DNA from: an uncultured Prevotella sp.
GTDB taxonomy: Bacteria; Bacteroidota; Bacteroidia; Bacteroidales; Bacteroidaceae
DNA: 45,017 bases
Direction of reading: 5' to 3'
Assembly (NCBI GenBank): GCA_900317545.1
Contig: ONHE01000020.1
Span: 1-45,017, forward strand
The notes under the pieces are model-generated. The model made no database searches, was not told where the DNA came from, and saw only the letters and a program-made list of their open reading frames with translations. Shown here piece after piece: positions 35,070 through 44,282 of the stretch. The position numbers were made by a program, and so were the translations under genes. The stretch's first letter is position 1; each line of letters begins with the position of its first letter.

Positions 35070-35220
35070 AGAAAATATCATCAAAGTGCCATCTGCTGAC
35101 GCCATATTTTCGCGCCGGATGACACATTCCGTTCTGCCACTGTGACCCGGAGAAAGCGATGGAAAATGCCCGCGGGGCTGCAAAATCAGGGGGAACGGTG
35201 AATAAAAACCGGCATTTATT

Positions 35221-35250
35221 TTGCGCTTTCGTGGATTTCTCTTATCTTTG
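35221..35250 (+). promoter_or_regulatory. Promoter of the flippase-like membrane protein gene
   Basis: TTG (35221-35223), 19-bp spacer and TATCTTTG (35243-35250), 13 nt before the ATG at 35264. Confidence 0.7.
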
Positions 35251-35263
35251 TCTACATCTTCGT

Positions 35264-36295
35264 ATGAAAAAGATATCCAGAAAAATTCAGAAGGTGCTGC
35301 TCTCTCTGCTTCTCGGAGGTGCAATCCTCTATTGGATGTATCGCGATTTCGACTTCCGACAGATCGAGAACGTGATGCTCCATGAGATGGACTGGACCTG
35401 GATGATCCTGTCTTTCCCCTTCGGAATCTTAGCACAGATGTTCCGCGGATGGCGTTGGCGGCAGACGCTCGAACCCATCGGCGAGCATCCCCGTCACTCG
35501 GTCAGCATCAACGCTGTTTTCCTTTCCTATGCCGTCAGTCTGCTGATCCCGCGCGTGGGAGAGTTTGTCCGCTGCGGCGTATTGTCCAAGTATGACGGCG
35601 TCTCGTTTCCGAAGGCCCTCGGAACGGTGGTCACCGAGCGCGCCATAGACTCGCTCTTGGTGCTGCTCATCACCGGATTGACCTTCCTCTTCCAGTTTAA
35701 GGTCTTCACGACATTCTTCGATAAGACCGGCACAAGCATCGACGGCATCCTCCGGAGCTTCACGACCGAAGGCTGGATCGTCACCTTCGTGTGCGCCGCA
35801 GCCGTGCTCACGCTGCTTTATCGGCTGCTCAGAAAGTTATCGTTCTATCAGCGCGTGAAGGCCACCCTGCGCGGCATCCTGCTGGGGGTGACCTCGCTGC
35901 GCAAGGTGAAGAACGTCCCCCTCTTCGTCGTTTTCACGCTTGCGATCTGGGGCAGCTATTTTCTCCACTATTATCTCACGTTCTTCTGCTTCGATGCCAC
36001 GTCCCATTTAGGCCTCGCCTGCGCCCTGGTGACCTTCGCCGTGGGCAGCATCGCCGTCATCGTCCCGACGCCCAACGGTGCCGGGCCGTGGCATTTCGCC
36101 GTGAAAACGATGCTCATTCTCTATGGCGTAGCAGAGATCGACGCGCTCAACTTCGTGCTGATCGTCCATTCGGTGCAGACCTTACTGGTCGTCCTGTTGG
36201 GCATCTACGCATGGACCGCACTGAATTTCACACACCCGAAGCCTGTCGGCACGGCCGACGCAGGCCCTCAACCGGAAACCGATATGAAAGAATAG
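35264..36295 (+). CDS. Lysylphosphatidylglycerol synthase/flippase-like integral membrane protein
   Basis: The 343-residue protein resembles the membrane half of MprF (UPF0104/AglD-type family): about eight helices and conserved segments LIPRVGEFVRCGVLSKYDG and TERAIDSLLVLL, then PTPNGAGPWHFAV near the end. No cytosolic synthase domain follows, so it is probably a lipid flippase or transporter rather than an aminoacyl-lipid synthase. The start follows a full promoter; a longer in-frame reading upstream crosses that promoter and is rejected. pepD lies 106 nt downstream. Confidence 0.85.
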   Translation: MKKISRKIQKVLLSLLLGGAILYWMYRDFDFRQIENVMLHEMDWTWMILSFPFGILAQMFRGWRWRQTLEPIGEHPRHSVSINAVFLSYAVSLLIPRVGEFVRCGVLSKYDGVSFPKALGTVVTERAIDSLLVLLITGLTFLFQFKVFTTFFDKTGTSIDGILRSFTTEGWIVTFVCAAAVLTLLYRLLRKLSFYQRVKATLRGILLGVTSLRKVKNVPLFVVFTLAIWGSYFLHYYLTFFCFDATSHLGLACALVTFAVGSIAVIVPTPNGAGPWHFAVKTMLILYGVAEIDALNFVLIVHSVQTLLVVLLGIYAWTALNFTHPKPVGTADAGPQPETDMKE

Positions 36296-36401
36296 ATACC
36301 GCTAATCTTATTATTAACCTTGGAGAGGCGATGCGGACGGCCGCAAAGGAACAGCCGGAACGGAACGCCCACTGAAGACTCTCCGCAAAACTAAATTAAC
36401 T

Positions 36402-37856
36402 ATGAGTGAAATCAAAAACCTGAACCCCGAGTGTGTCTGGCGTAATTTCGATGCCCTGACACAAGTTCCACGTCCATCCGGACATTTGGAGAAGGTGCAG
36501 CAGTTCCTGCTCGACTTCGCCGCAAAAGTTGGCGTAGAGGCCTTCAAAGACCCCGCCGGCAACATCATCATGCGCAAACCGGCTACTCCGGGAATGGAGA
36601 ACCGCAAGACCATATTGCTCCAGTCGCACATGGACATGGTGCCGCAGAAGGCGCCGGAGAGCAACCACAACTTCGAGACAGACCCCATCGAGACCCACAT
36701 TGAGGATGGCTGGGTCTATGCCAACCACACCACCCTGGGGGCTGACAACGGCCTCGGCGTGGCTGCCATCATGGCTGTCATGGAAAGCAAGGACCTCAAG
36801 CACGGAGCCGTGGAAGGACTGATCACGGCCGACGAGGAGACCGGCATGTTCGGTGCCAACGACCTCCAGGAGGGCGTGCTCAAGGCTGACGTGCTGATGA
36901 ACCTCGACTCCGAGACCTGGGGAAAGTTCGTCATCGGATCGGCCGGCGGCGTTGACGTCACCGCAACCATGGCTTATCAAGAGACCGAAAACGATCAGGA
37001 GACGGCCGTGAAGATCACACTGAAGGGACTGCGCGGCGGTCACTCGGGCTTGGAGATCAACGAAGGACGCGCCAACGCGAACAAGGAGATGGTGCGCATC
37101 GTGCGCAAAGCCATCGCTGAGTGCAACGCCCGCCTCGCCACCTGGCACGGCGGCAACATGCGCAACGCCATCCCGTTCAAGTCGGAAGTGGTCCTTGCCC
37201 TGCCCGAAGCCGGCGTCAAGCCGTTAGAAGAGATCGTCAAGAAGCAGAAAGCGCTGATCGAAGACGAGTTCAAACTCATCGAGCACGGCGTAGAACTCAC
37301 CGTTGAGAAGGCAGAAAAGCCCGCAGCCCTCGTGCCCGCTGACATCCAGGACAATCTGGTCGACGCCATCTACGCCTGCCATAACGGCGTGGTCCGCATG
37401 ATCCCGGCATATCCCGACGTAGTCGAGACCTCATCCAACTTAGCCATCATCGACATCGAAAGCGGCTCGGCAGCCATCAAGATCTTAGCCCGCTCCTCGC
37501 GCGAGGACATGAAGGAATACGTGGCCACCCAGTTGGAAAGCTGCTTCAACATGGTCGGCATGAAGGTGGAGCTCAGCGGAAGCTATGGCGGTTGGGATCC
37601 CAATCCTGACAGCGAGATCCTCCATCTGCTGCGCAAGGTCTACAAGGAGCAGAACGGCGAGGATGCCATCATTCAGGTCGACCATGCCGGCCTCGAGTGT
37701 TCGGTCATCTTAGGCAAATATCCTCACCTCGACGTCGTATCGCTCGGCCCGACGATCCGCTCTCCCCACACGTCGACAGAGCGTTGCGAAATCGCTACCG
37801 TGGAACCGTTCTGGCGCCTGCTCACACAGGCCATGGCAGAGATTCCCGTCAAGTAA
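36402..37856 (+). CDS. pepD: Aminoacyl-histidine dipeptidase, M20 family
   Basis: This cytosolic metallo-dipeptidase has 484 residues, the usual PepD length. Metal-binding motifs are LLQSHMDMVPQK (His and Asp), TLGADNGLGVAA (bridging Asp), ADEETGMFGA (catalytic Glu pair), and the late SLGPTIRSPHTSTERCE with the last His. The lid domain lies between about residues 200 and 380 (LKGLRGGHSGLEI). It supplies amino acids from dipeptides, consistent with an amino-acid-using Prevotella-like lifestyle. A strong terminator follows. Confidence 0.95.
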   Translation: MSEIKNLNPECVWRNFDALTQVPRPSGHLEKVQQFLLDFAAKVGVEAFKDPAGNIIMRKPATPGMENRKTILLQSHMDMVPQKAPESNHNFETDPIETHIEDGWVYANHTTLGADNGLGVAAIMAVMESKDLKHGAVEGLITADEETGMFGANDLQEGVLKADVLMNLDSETWGKFVIGSAGGVDVTATMAYQETENDQETAVKITLKGLRGGHSGLEINEGRANANKEMVRIVRKAIAECNARLATWHGGNMRNAIPFKSEVVLALPEAGVKPLEEIVKKQKALIEDEFKLIEHGVELTVEKAEKPAALVPADIQDNLVDAIYACHNGVVRMIPAYPDVVETSSNLAIIDIESGSAAIKILARSSREDMKEYVATQLESCFNMVGMKVELSGSYGGWDPNPDSEILHLLRKVYKEQNGEDAIIQVDHAGLECSVILGKYPHLDVVSLGPTIRSPHTSTERCEIATVEPFWRLLTQAMAEIPVK

Positions 37857-37897
37857 GCCAATCACAGATCAGCCCGACGGCTGACTGACAACAAGCG

Positions 37898-37937
37898 GAA
37901 GGTGCGTCCGGACGATCCGGATGCACCTTCTTTTTTG
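37898..37937 (+). terminator. Terminator of pepD
   Basis: GAAGGTGC (37898-37905) pairs with GCACCTTC (37923-37930); the inner helix is 37906-37911 with 37917-37922, then TTTTTT. Confidence 0.85.
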
Positions 37938-38062
37938 CCCCATTGTCCGAAAAAATGATCAAAAACGACGTTGCGCAGACCGCCTCTTCTAAATGTTAAA
38001 AACAGTTCCCAGAGTCACGCATCCGTCTTCCGTCATGCCCGTCAACGGCCTTCCTTCAGCCC

Positions 38063-38224
38063 GGAATATACCTCTGCGCCGCCCTGGAGCCTGTTTTCGC
38101 CAGGCCGGAACGATCCTCCATGCCGGCCAAAGCTATCTTCTCGGCTGACCAAAGCTATGCTTCAGGCAGACCGGAGCTATGCTTTCGATCGCGCAGACGG
38201 CCATTCCGGTTGGCGAAGACGGCC
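38063..38224 (+). repeat. 22-bp-period repeat array C
   Basis: Three clear forward units start at 38129, 38151 and 38173, the last with the exact core GGAGCTATGCTTT. A good unit (GGAACGATCCTCC) starts at 38107 and two weaker ones lie at 38085 and 38063. After the array AGACGGCC recurs at 38195 and 38217, again 22 bp apart. Confidence 0.8.
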
Positions 38225-38451
38225 GCTTACGCCGAAACACAAATATAAACAACTGAATATCAAACACTTATATGATATTCCCAAAATTTACACATTTGCA
38301 TCCGACATTCCGTTTGCTGACCGCTGCGACAAGCACAGAAAACCATTCGTCCGCTATTTTCAGCATCGCCTTTCAAGCCTTCCCGCACACACGCCGCCCA
38401 CAGCCAGGGAAGCAAAATGGAAATAGTTGCGTAAAAATGAGATACGGATGG

Positions 38452-38481
38452 TTGCATATTAAAATAATTTTCGTACATTTG
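38452..38481 (+). promoter_or_regulatory. Promoter of corA
   Basis: TTG (38452-38454), 19-bp spacer and TACATTTG (38474-38481). The leader is about 120 nt. Confidence 0.7.
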
Positions 38482-38509
38482 CATCATTCTAACGAAAACA
38501 ACAGAATTA

Positions 38510-38608
38510 ATGGACGATTACCACGCGGAAACGATGAACTTGTAAGTTGAGAGGTCGGTCTTTTCAACAAGGCTAATCTCCGGCTTATCTAATGATGGAG
38601 ATTGGCAC
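38510..38608 (+). promoter_or_regulatory. corA leader with short ORF and ribosome-site hairpin
   Basis: ATG at 38510 opens an 11-codon ORF (MDDYHAETMNL, stop 38543-38545). Two hairpins follow: GTTGA with TCAAC around 38535-38556, and AATCTCC (38575-38581) with GGAGATT (38597-38603). The second hairpin sequesters GGAG, the best ribosome-binding sequence, 8 nt before the corA ATG. Confidence 0.5.
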
Positions 38609-39535
38609 ATGAAAACCTATTGGAACATTGAAAAGAATCTGACAACTATCAAGGAGTGGCAGCCCAACTGCTGGATACAAGTGACCTGTCCGACGGATGA
38701 AGACCAGCAGGAACTGCAGGACAGATTCAACATCCCCGACTACTTCCTCTCTGACATCAGCGACACGGACGAGCGTGCGCGCTATGAATATGACGACGGT
38801 TGGATGCTCGTCATCCTGCGCATCCCCTACGTGAAGGAGATTCGGTCACGCACACCCTATACGACCGTGCCCCTCGGCATCATCCACAAGCGTGACATCA
38901 CGATCACCGTCTGCTTCTATGAGACCAACATGATGATCGATTTTGTCAGCTTTCACCAGAAGAGAGGTGCAGGATTCACTGACTATGTGGATATGACGTT
39001 CCGGTTGTTCCTCTCAAGCGCAGTGTGGTACCTGAAGAGATTGAAGCAGATCAACACGCTCATCGAGAAGGCAAAGCACAACCTCGATCATGGCGTCAAC
39101 AATGAAAGCCTCATCGGACTGAGCCGTCTGCAGGATTCACTCACCTATTTCATCACCTCCATACGTGGCAACGAAAACCTCCTCGCAAAGCTCAAGTTCA
39201 AGCTGCAGGTAGACGAACTCGACGCAGACCTTATCGAAGACGTCAACATCGAGATGACGCAGGCACGCGAAACCACGTCTATCTACTCCGATATCCTTGA
39301 ATCCACGATGGACACATACTCCAGCATCATCAACAACAACATGAACACGACGATGCGGACACTCACCTCCGTCACCATCATCCTCATGTTCTCCACACTC
39401 GTCGCCAGCCTTTTCGGAATGAATCTCATCAACGGAATGGAACACAATCGATTCGGTTTCGCCATCGCACTCGTCATTTCCGTCTTCGTCTCAGGAATTA
39501 CATGGTGGATTCTGAAGAAAAAAAGACTCCTTTAA
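38609..39535 (+). CDS. corA: CorA-family magnesium/divalent cation transporter
   Basis: The 308-residue protein has the CorA layout: a large N-terminal cytosolic alpha/beta domain, long helices (about 130-240) and two C-terminal membrane helices. The first ends in the signature FGMNLINGMEHN, with the selectivity motif Gly-Met-Asn, and the second is followed by a Lys-rich tail (KKKRLL). It forms a pentameric inner-membrane channel for Mg2+ or related ions. Its start site is buried in a leader hairpin, suggesting control of translation. Confidence 0.93.
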   Translation: MKTYWNIEKNLTTIKEWQPNCWIQVTCPTDEDQQELQDRFNIPDYFLSDISDTDERARYEYDDGWMLVILRIPYVKEIRSRTPYTTVPLGIIHKRDITITVCFYETNMMIDFVSFHQKRGAGFTDYVDMTFRLFLSSAVWYLKRLKQINTLIEKAKHNLDHGVNNESLIGLSRLQDSLTYFITSIRGNENLLAKLKFKLQVDELDADLIEDVNIEMTQARETTSIYSDILESTMDTYSSIINNNMNTTMRTLTSVTIILMFSTLVASLFGMNLINGMEHNRFGFAIALVISVFVSGITWWILKKKRLL

Positions 39536-39588
39536 AAGAATTTCTTAAAAAAAAACGGAAATCATTAGGGAAATTCAATAATTTTAAT

Positions 39589-39596
39589 TAAGTTTG
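39589..39596 (+). promoter_or_regulatory. -7 element for the DUF349 gene
   Basis: TAAGTTTG, about 50 nt before the ATG. Confidence 0.4.
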
Positions 39597-39647
39597 CAAA
39601 TAATACACATCATGTGGATCATCGAATCATAAACTTAATACAGTGGA

Positions 39648-41606
39648 ATGATGGACTCTCAAGAAAACATCCTTGACCAGGAACAGCACGAAATAACGAA
39701 TCCAGCGGAGAAATCTGCTGAAGTGGAAAACGTCAATGCAGAAGAGCCAATGGCAGAGGCGCCGGAAACAGTGGAGAAAACGGAACAGGAACCTGCCCAA
39801 ACAGCAGATGTGCCTGAACTGCAGCAAACAGCCGGGAATGCCGAAAAGGAAACACCGGATGAAGTGACGCCTGAACAGGATGCCCCCGTCCGTAAATCCT
39901 ACAAGAACAAAAAGGAAATTCTCGAGCGTGTCAGGGAAATCGCACAGAACGAAGATAATCCGAATAAGGACGAGATCGATTATCTGAAGACCACATTCTA
40001 CAAGCTCCACATCGCCGAGCGTGAGGCGCAACAAAAGGACTTCCTTGACGCCGGCGGCGACCCCGAGAAGTATGTAGTCTTCCCGGACGAAGATGAAGAA
40101 GCCTTCAAAGCAGAGATGCAGATCATCAAGGAGAAACGTTCGAAGATCTTCCAGGAACAGGAAGAAGAGAAAAAACGCAATCTCCAGAAGAAGCTCGAGA
40201 TCATAGACAAGATCAAGACCATGGCTACATCGCCCGATGAAGCCAACAAATCATTCAACGAATTTAAGGAGTTGCAGCAGCAATGGAAAGAAATCAAGTC
40301 CGTGCCTGCCGAAAAAGCAAACGAGCTATGGCGCAACTACCAGCTCTATGTAGAGCAGTTCTATGACCTGCTCAACCTCAATCGCGAGGCCAGAGAATAC
40401 GACTTCAAGAAAAACATGGAACTGAAGGTCAGGCTGTGTGAGGCCGCAGAGCGCCTCGCAGATGAGCCGGATGTCATCAGTGCATTCCATCAACTGCAGG
40501 AATTACATCAGCAATACCGCGAGATAGGACCCGTCTCGAAAGAACAGCGCGAAGAAATCTGGGCCAGGTTCAAGGCTGCTTCGACCGTCATCAACAAGCG
40601 GCACCAGCAGCACTTTGAGCAGCTCCGCTCGCAGGAAGAGGAAAACCTGACCAAGAAAACAGCACTCTGCGAGAAAGTCGAAGCCATTGCAAAGGAAGAA
40701 AACAAGGGGGCAAGCGACTGGGAAAAGCACACCAAGCAAATCATCGAGATACAGACCGAATGGAAAAAAATAGGGTTCGCACCCCAGAAAATGAACGTCC
40801 GGATCTTCGAACGCTTCCGTGCGACCTGCGATGACTTCTTTGCCCGCAAGGCCGAATATTTCAAACAGATGAAGGAACGCTTCGCCGAGAACGCCGAAAA
40901 GAAGAAAGCACTCGTTGCCCAAGCACAGGCCTTGACTGACAGCACCGACTGGAAGTCGACCACAGACAAGTTCATCGCCTTGCAAAAAGAATGGAAGACC
41001 ATCGGCATGGTGCCCAAGAAGCTCGGCGATCAGCTATGGAATGACTTCCTCACAGCATGCAACCATTTCTTCGAGGCACGCAATGCGGCCAACGCAGGAA
41101 CACGCAACGAAGAACGTGCAAATCTCGACAAGAAACGCGAGATCATCGCCCAGCTCAAGGAAATTGCCAAGGATGCCGTCGACAACGCACAGGAGAAAGT
41201 GCAGGAACTCACTGATCAGTACAACGCAATCGGCCACGTCCCCTTCCGCGAAAAGGACAGGATCTACAAGGAGTTCCATGATGTGCTTGACCAACTCTAT
41301 AAAGATATGAACATCTCCATTGCCCGCAGACGCTTGGACAACTTCAAGAGCAACCTCAAGAACGTTGCCAAGCGAGGCGAAGATGCACTGGACAACGAGC
41401 GCGGAAGGCTCATGCACCGCTACGAGCAGCTCAAACAGGAGATCACAACCTATGAGAACAACCTCGGATTCCTTAACGCCAGCAGCAAGAAAGGAAACAG
41501 CTTGATTGACGAGATGAATCGCAAGGTGCAGAAACTGAAGGATGATGCAGAGCTCGTAAAGCAGAAGATCAAAGCCATCGACGCAGAAAACACCGAAGAG
41601 GAATGA
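39648..41606 (+). CDS. DUF349 repeat protein
   Basis: The 652-residue protein has an acidic, Glu/Pro-rich disordered N-terminus (about 1-80). It is followed by about five DUF349 repeats of roughly 70-75 residues, recognisable by a Trp/Tyr-containing step such as LQQQWKEIKSVP, IQTEWKKIGFAP and LQKEWKTIGMVP, beginning near residues 208, 281, 356, 428 and 503. The rest is predicted coiled coil. No signal peptide is present, so it is cytosolic. DUF349 proteins are poorly understood; some are linked to nucleic-acid processes. Two ATGs are adjacent (39648 and 39651). A terminator follows. Confidence 0.85.
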   Translation: MMDSQENILDQEQHEITNPAEKSAEVENVNAEEPMAEAPETVEKTEQEPAQTADVPELQQTAGNAEKETPDEVTPEQDAPVRKSYKNKKEILERVREIAQNEDNPNKDEIDYLKTTFYKLHIAEREAQQKDFLDAGGDPEKYVVFPDEDEEAFKAEMQIIKEKRSKIFQEQEEEKKRNLQKKLEIIDKIKTMATSPDEANKSFNEFKELQQQWKEIKSVPAEKANELWRNYQLYVEQFYDLLNLNREAREYDFKKNMELKVRLCEAAERLADEPDVISAFHQLQELHQQYREIGPVSKEQREEIWARFKAASTVINKRHQQHFEQLRSQEEENLTKKTALCEKVEAIAKEENKGASDWEKHTKQIIEIQTEWKKIGFAPQKMNVRIFERFRATCDDFFARKAEYFKQMKERFAENAEKKKALVAQAQALTDSTDWKSTTDKFIALQKEWKTIGMVPKKLGDQLWNDFLTACNHFFEARNAANAGTRNEERANLDKKREIIAQLKEIAKDAVDNAQEKVQELTDQYNAIGHVPFREKDRIYKEFHDVLDQLYKDMNISIARRRLDNFKSNLKNVAKRGEDALDNERGRLMHRYEQLKQEITTYENNLGFLNASSKKGNSLIDEMNRKVQKLKDDAELVKQKIKAIDAENTEEE

Positions 41607-41623
41607 TCTTTTCACAATAGCAG

Positions 41624-41659
41624 AAGAGGCGTAGGCATAGTGCTTGCGCCTCTTTTTTG
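41624..41659 (+). terminator. Terminator of the DUF349 gene
   Basis: AAGAGGCG (41624-41631) pairs with CGCCTCTT (41647-41654), with an inner AGGCA/TGCTT helix, then TTTTTTG. Confidence 0.85.
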
Positions 41660-41790
41660 TCAGACAAGCCATTCCTTTTCCATTTGAAAATCAACCACAC
41701 ATCTGAACGGGAAGTTGCCGCTGCCGACGTGACAGGGTCATCGGAGCCGGGCCATTCCTGCCCTTTCCACGACTTTTTCACCCCAAATCA

Positions 41791-41821
41791 TTGGCTCATC
41801 GGGCATAAATTGCTAACTTTG
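41791..41821 (+). promoter_or_regulatory. Promoter of bcp-yaaA
   Basis: TTG (41791-41793), 20-bp spacer and TAACTTTG (41814-41821). The leader to the ATG at 41913 is about 85 nt. Confidence 0.65.
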
Positions 41822-41912
41822 CGGTGACATGCGGCGACGCAAACAGCAATCGGAGCAAAACCCGAAGCTGCCCTCAGCCGTGTGCATAAGAACAATTCAA
41901 ATCAGACAGACT

Positions 41913-42362
41913 ATGAATATAGGAGACAGACTGCCGGACTTTCTAGGCAAAGACCAGGACGGCAACGAGATCAAGACGAGCGACTTCAAAGGCAAGAAGT
42001 TAGTGCTTTACATCTATCCACGCGACGCAACGCCGGGCTGCACGAATGAAGCGTGCAACCTGCGCGACAATTATGAGCGCTTCCTTAGCCTCGGATACGC
42101 CGTCGTGGGCGTCAGTACGCAGGACGAAAAGTCGCATCGCAAGTTCATCGAAAAATACCAGTTGCCCTTCCCGCTCATTGCTGACACGGAGAGAAAGTTA
42201 GTCACGGAGCTTGGCGTCTACGGTGAGAAGAAGATGTACGGCAAGATGACGATGGGCGTTTTCCGCACCACTTTCATCACCGATGAAGACGGGCGGATCG
42301 AACGCATCATGGGGCCGAAAGAGATAAAAGTCAAGGATCACGCCGCTCAAATCATCGGATAA
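41913..42362 (+). CDS. bcp: Thioredoxin-dependent peroxiredoxin, Bcp/PrxQ type
   Basis: This 149-residue peroxidase has its peroxidatic Cys43 and resolving Cys48 in DATPGCTNEACNLRD, the close pair of atypical two-Cys PrxQ. It reduces hydroperoxides with thioredoxin. I start it at MNIGDRLPDF as in the family. The frame is open 28 codons further upstream to an ATG at 41829, 7 nt after the -7 element, so a leaderless extended form is possible. Its stop overlaps the yaaA start (TAATG), so the two are coupled. Confidence 0.93.
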   Translation: MNIGDRLPDFLGKDQDGNEIKTSDFKGKKLVLYIYPRDATPGCTNEACNLRDNYERFLSLGYAVVGVSTQDEKSHRKFIEKYQLPFPLIADTERKLVTELGVYGEKKMYGKMTMGVFRTTFITDEDGRIERIMGPKEIKVKDHAAQIIG

Positions 42363-43123
42363 TGCAGATACTGCTGGCCTGTGCCAAGACCATGAACGAC
42401 GTGCGGACCGTCAAAACGCCGCATCTGTCGATGCCGCATTTCCAGCATGAGGCTGACGGAATAGCCATGGAGATGAGCCAGATGACGGTAGAGGAGCTGC
42501 AGGAGCTGTTCCACAGCAGCGCCCGCATAGCCCTGCAGAACATGCTGCGCTATCAGCAGTTCTTCGATGAGCAACAGCGACGCCCCGCCGTCCTGCTCTA
42601 CAACGGACAGGCCTACAGAGGTCTGCAGGCGCAGGACTTCACGAGTGACGACCTTGCTTTCGCGCAGCGCCATCTCTGGATCACGTCTTTCCTCTACGGA
42701 CTGTTGCGCCCGATGGACGGCATCTGCCCCTACAGGATGGAAGGCAACATCCGGCTGGACGCCTCGGAGAACCGCAGCCTCTTCGACTTTTGGAAGCAAC
42801 GGCTGACCGATATGCTGATTGAGGCGGTCAGGGAGGACGACGGCATACTGGTCCATTTGGCCACGGAGGAGATGCAACACTTGTTTGAGTGGTCGCGGGT
42901 GGTGCGTTCGGTGCGCGTGATCCAGCCGCAGTTCATGGTCGAGAAACAAGGACGGCTGCGCGTGGTCACCGTCTACGCGAAGACCTGCCGTGGCAGCATG
43001 ACTCGCTACATCATCCGTGAGCGGCTGCAGGATCCGTCATCCCTGCCCGCCTTCAGCCACGAAGGGTTCACGTTCAACGACCGCTACGGTGATCCGGACC
43101 ATCCCCATTTCGTGCTCGAATAG
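42362..43123 (+). CDS. yaaA: Peroxide stress protein YaaA (UPF0246)
   Basis: The 253-residue protein belongs to the YaaA/DUF328 family, which in Escherichia coli lowers free iron during peroxide stress. Typical segments are LLACAKTMN at the start, VLLYNGQAYRGLQAQDF, LWITSFLYGLLRPMDGI, and YRMEGNIRL. The ATG overlaps the bcp stop by one base. Linkage to a peroxidase fits its known role. A long hairpin terminator follows. Confidence 0.94.
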   Translation: MQILLACAKTMNDVRTVKTPHLSMPHFQHEADGIAMEMSQMTVEELQELFHSSARIALQNMLRYQQFFDEQQRRPAVLLYNGQAYRGLQAQDFTSDDLAFAQRHLWITSFLYGLLRPMDGICPYRMEGNIRLDASENRSLFDFWKQRLTDMLIEAVREDDGILVHLATEEMQHLFEWSRVVRSVRVIQPQFMVEKQGRLRVVTVYAKTCRGSMTRYIIRERLQDPSSLPAFSHEGFTFNDRYGDPDHPHFVLE

Positions 43124-43168
43124 ACCATCCGACAGGGCCGAAGACACCAAGTCCGGCCTGCCGAAGTA

Positions 43169-43218
43169 TACAACAAAAGGATATGCACGCACATCTGCCC
43201 GCATATCCTTTTGTTGTA
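43169..43218. terminator. Bidirectional terminator between yaaA and the thioredoxin gene
   Basis: A perfect 18-bp inverted repeat (43169-43186 with 43201-43218) with a 14-nt loop separates the convergent genes. Each strand ends in a T-rich arm (TTTTGTTGTA). Confidence 0.85.
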
Positions 43219-43233
43219 AGACACTGCTCAGGA

Positions 43234-43734
43234 TTACTTCAGCAGCAGTTTCTTGACCGTGGCATCGAGGTCGCCGTAGCTCATGGCACCCGCACTCATC
43301 GTCGGCTGCCCCTCCTTGGGGATGAAGAGCATGGTCGGGATCGACCGGATGCCGAACACGCCTGCCACTTCCTGCTCCTTGTCTACATCAACCTTGTAGA
43401 AGTCGATCTGCCCTTTATATTTCTCAGCCAGCTCTTCCATGATCGGCGCAACCATCTTGCACGGCCCGCACCAAGTCGCATAGAAGTCGACGACGGCTGG
43501 TCTCTCGCCTCTGAAGACCCACTTGTCAGGATTGGCCTCATAATTGACGACTTTCTCTTTGAATTCACTTGTTGTCAGTTCCATAACTTTTCCTTTCTGT
43601 TGTTTGATATTGTGTGCTACTTGTTTGGTCTCGGAAGTCCGCTCCGAGTGTTTATTTTGATTCGGCGAACAGCTGAGGATCGTGACCGTCAGCATGGTTC
43701 CCATCAGGACTGGTAAGAGTCTTCTCGTCTTCAT
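43234..43734 (-). CDS. Lipoprotein thioredoxin
   Basis: The 166-residue product has a lipoprotein signal (Cys22 in TILSCSPN), a linker of about 28 residues, and a classical thioredoxin domain with WCGPCK (Cys89, Cys92) and the cis-proline loop SIPTMLF. It should be anchored in the periplasmic face of a membrane as a thiol-disulfide reductase. It is 21 nt downstream of the OhrR-type regulator gene on the reverse strand, so it is likely under redox control. Confidence 0.9.
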   Translation of the reverse strand: MKTRRLLPVLMGTMLTVTILSCSPNQNKHSERTSETKQVAHNIKQQKGKVMELTTSEFKEKVVNYEANPDKWVFRGERPAVVDFYATWCGPCKMVAPIMEELAEKYKGQIDFYKVDVDKEQEVAGVFGIRSIPTMLFIPKEGQPTMSAGAMSYGDLDATVKKLLLK

Positions 43735-43755
43735 TGCTTGTTTATTATCAGTTTG

Positions 43756-44229
43756 TCATTCGCTTTTCGACTGTTCATCTTTCGTCTGCGGTTCACTCAG
43801 ACTGCAGATCATGCGGTCCAGCACGGGTGCTATCGCATAGAGTTCGTCTTCCTCCAGCCCTTGTTCCTGCAACAGGTGCGACATGCACGACGGAATTTTC
43901 CTTCCTTTGCGCTCCAGCTCTCTCCCCTGCTCCGTCAGACTGACGATACGCTGGCGGCAGTCTTCGCAACCTCGGATGCGCTCCACCAATCCGGCCTTTT
44001 CCATCCGCTGGATGAGCGGGGTGACCGTATTGGTCTCCAAGAACAGCGCCTTGGCAATGTCGTTGACAGGCTGATGGTCGTGCTCCCAGAGCACCATGAG
44101 CACCAAATACTGCGTATAGGTGATGCCCAAGGGGCGGAAGTAAGGCTCGTAAGCCTTCGTGATGAGCCTCGAAGCCGTATAGAGCTTGAAGCAGAGCTGA
44201 TTATTCAGCTTCAGTTTTCTACATGTCAT
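43756..44229 (-). CDS. MarR-family redox regulator, OhrR-like
   Basis: The 157-residue winged-helix protein has N-terminal LNNQLCFKLYTASRLI, in which Cys13 occupies the place of the reactive Cys of OhrR, with a second Cys at position 3. The helix-turn-helix is NDIAKALFLETNTVTPLIQRMEKAGLVER. Oxidation by organic hydroperoxide should release it from DNA. No ohr gene is adjacent; instead a thioredoxin lipoprotein gene follows. An inverted repeat (44403-44434) overlapping its promoter is a candidate operator. Confidence 0.88.
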   Translation of the reverse strand: MTCRKLKLNNQLCFKLYTASRLITKAYEPYFRPLGITYTQYLVLMVLWEHDHQPVNDIAKALFLETNTVTPLIQRMEKAGLVERIRGCEDCRQRIVSLTEQGRELERKGRKIPSCMSHLLQEQGLEEDELYAIAPVLDRMICSLSEPQTKDEQSKSE

Positions 44230-44282
44230 GATGTCTCAATTTCTTTGTGATCCACTTACCGTTTCCATTCTTTCCGCACGCT

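Larger units (their letters stand above)
37857..38608 (+). other. Intergenic region with terminator, array C and corA leader
   Basis: No gene is supported in these 752 bases. Contents are the pepD terminator (37898-37937), array C (38063-38224), an AT-rich stretch without recognised elements, the corA promoter (38452-38481) and its leader with an 11-codon ORF (38510-38545) and a start-site hairpin. Confidence 0.7.
41607..41912 (+). other. Intergenic region with terminator and bcp promoter
   Basis: Holds the DUF349 terminator (41624-41659), about 130 bases with nothing recognised, and the bcp promoter and leader. Confidence 0.65.

Noticed and set aside
38240-38247. Reverse-strand TATATTTG element pointing at array C (and a similar one at 25875-25882 pointing at array B)
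   Set aside because: No -33 match at 19-21 bp and no clear downstream terminator; such 8-mers are frequent by chance in AT-rich gaps, so transcription of the arrays is not supported.
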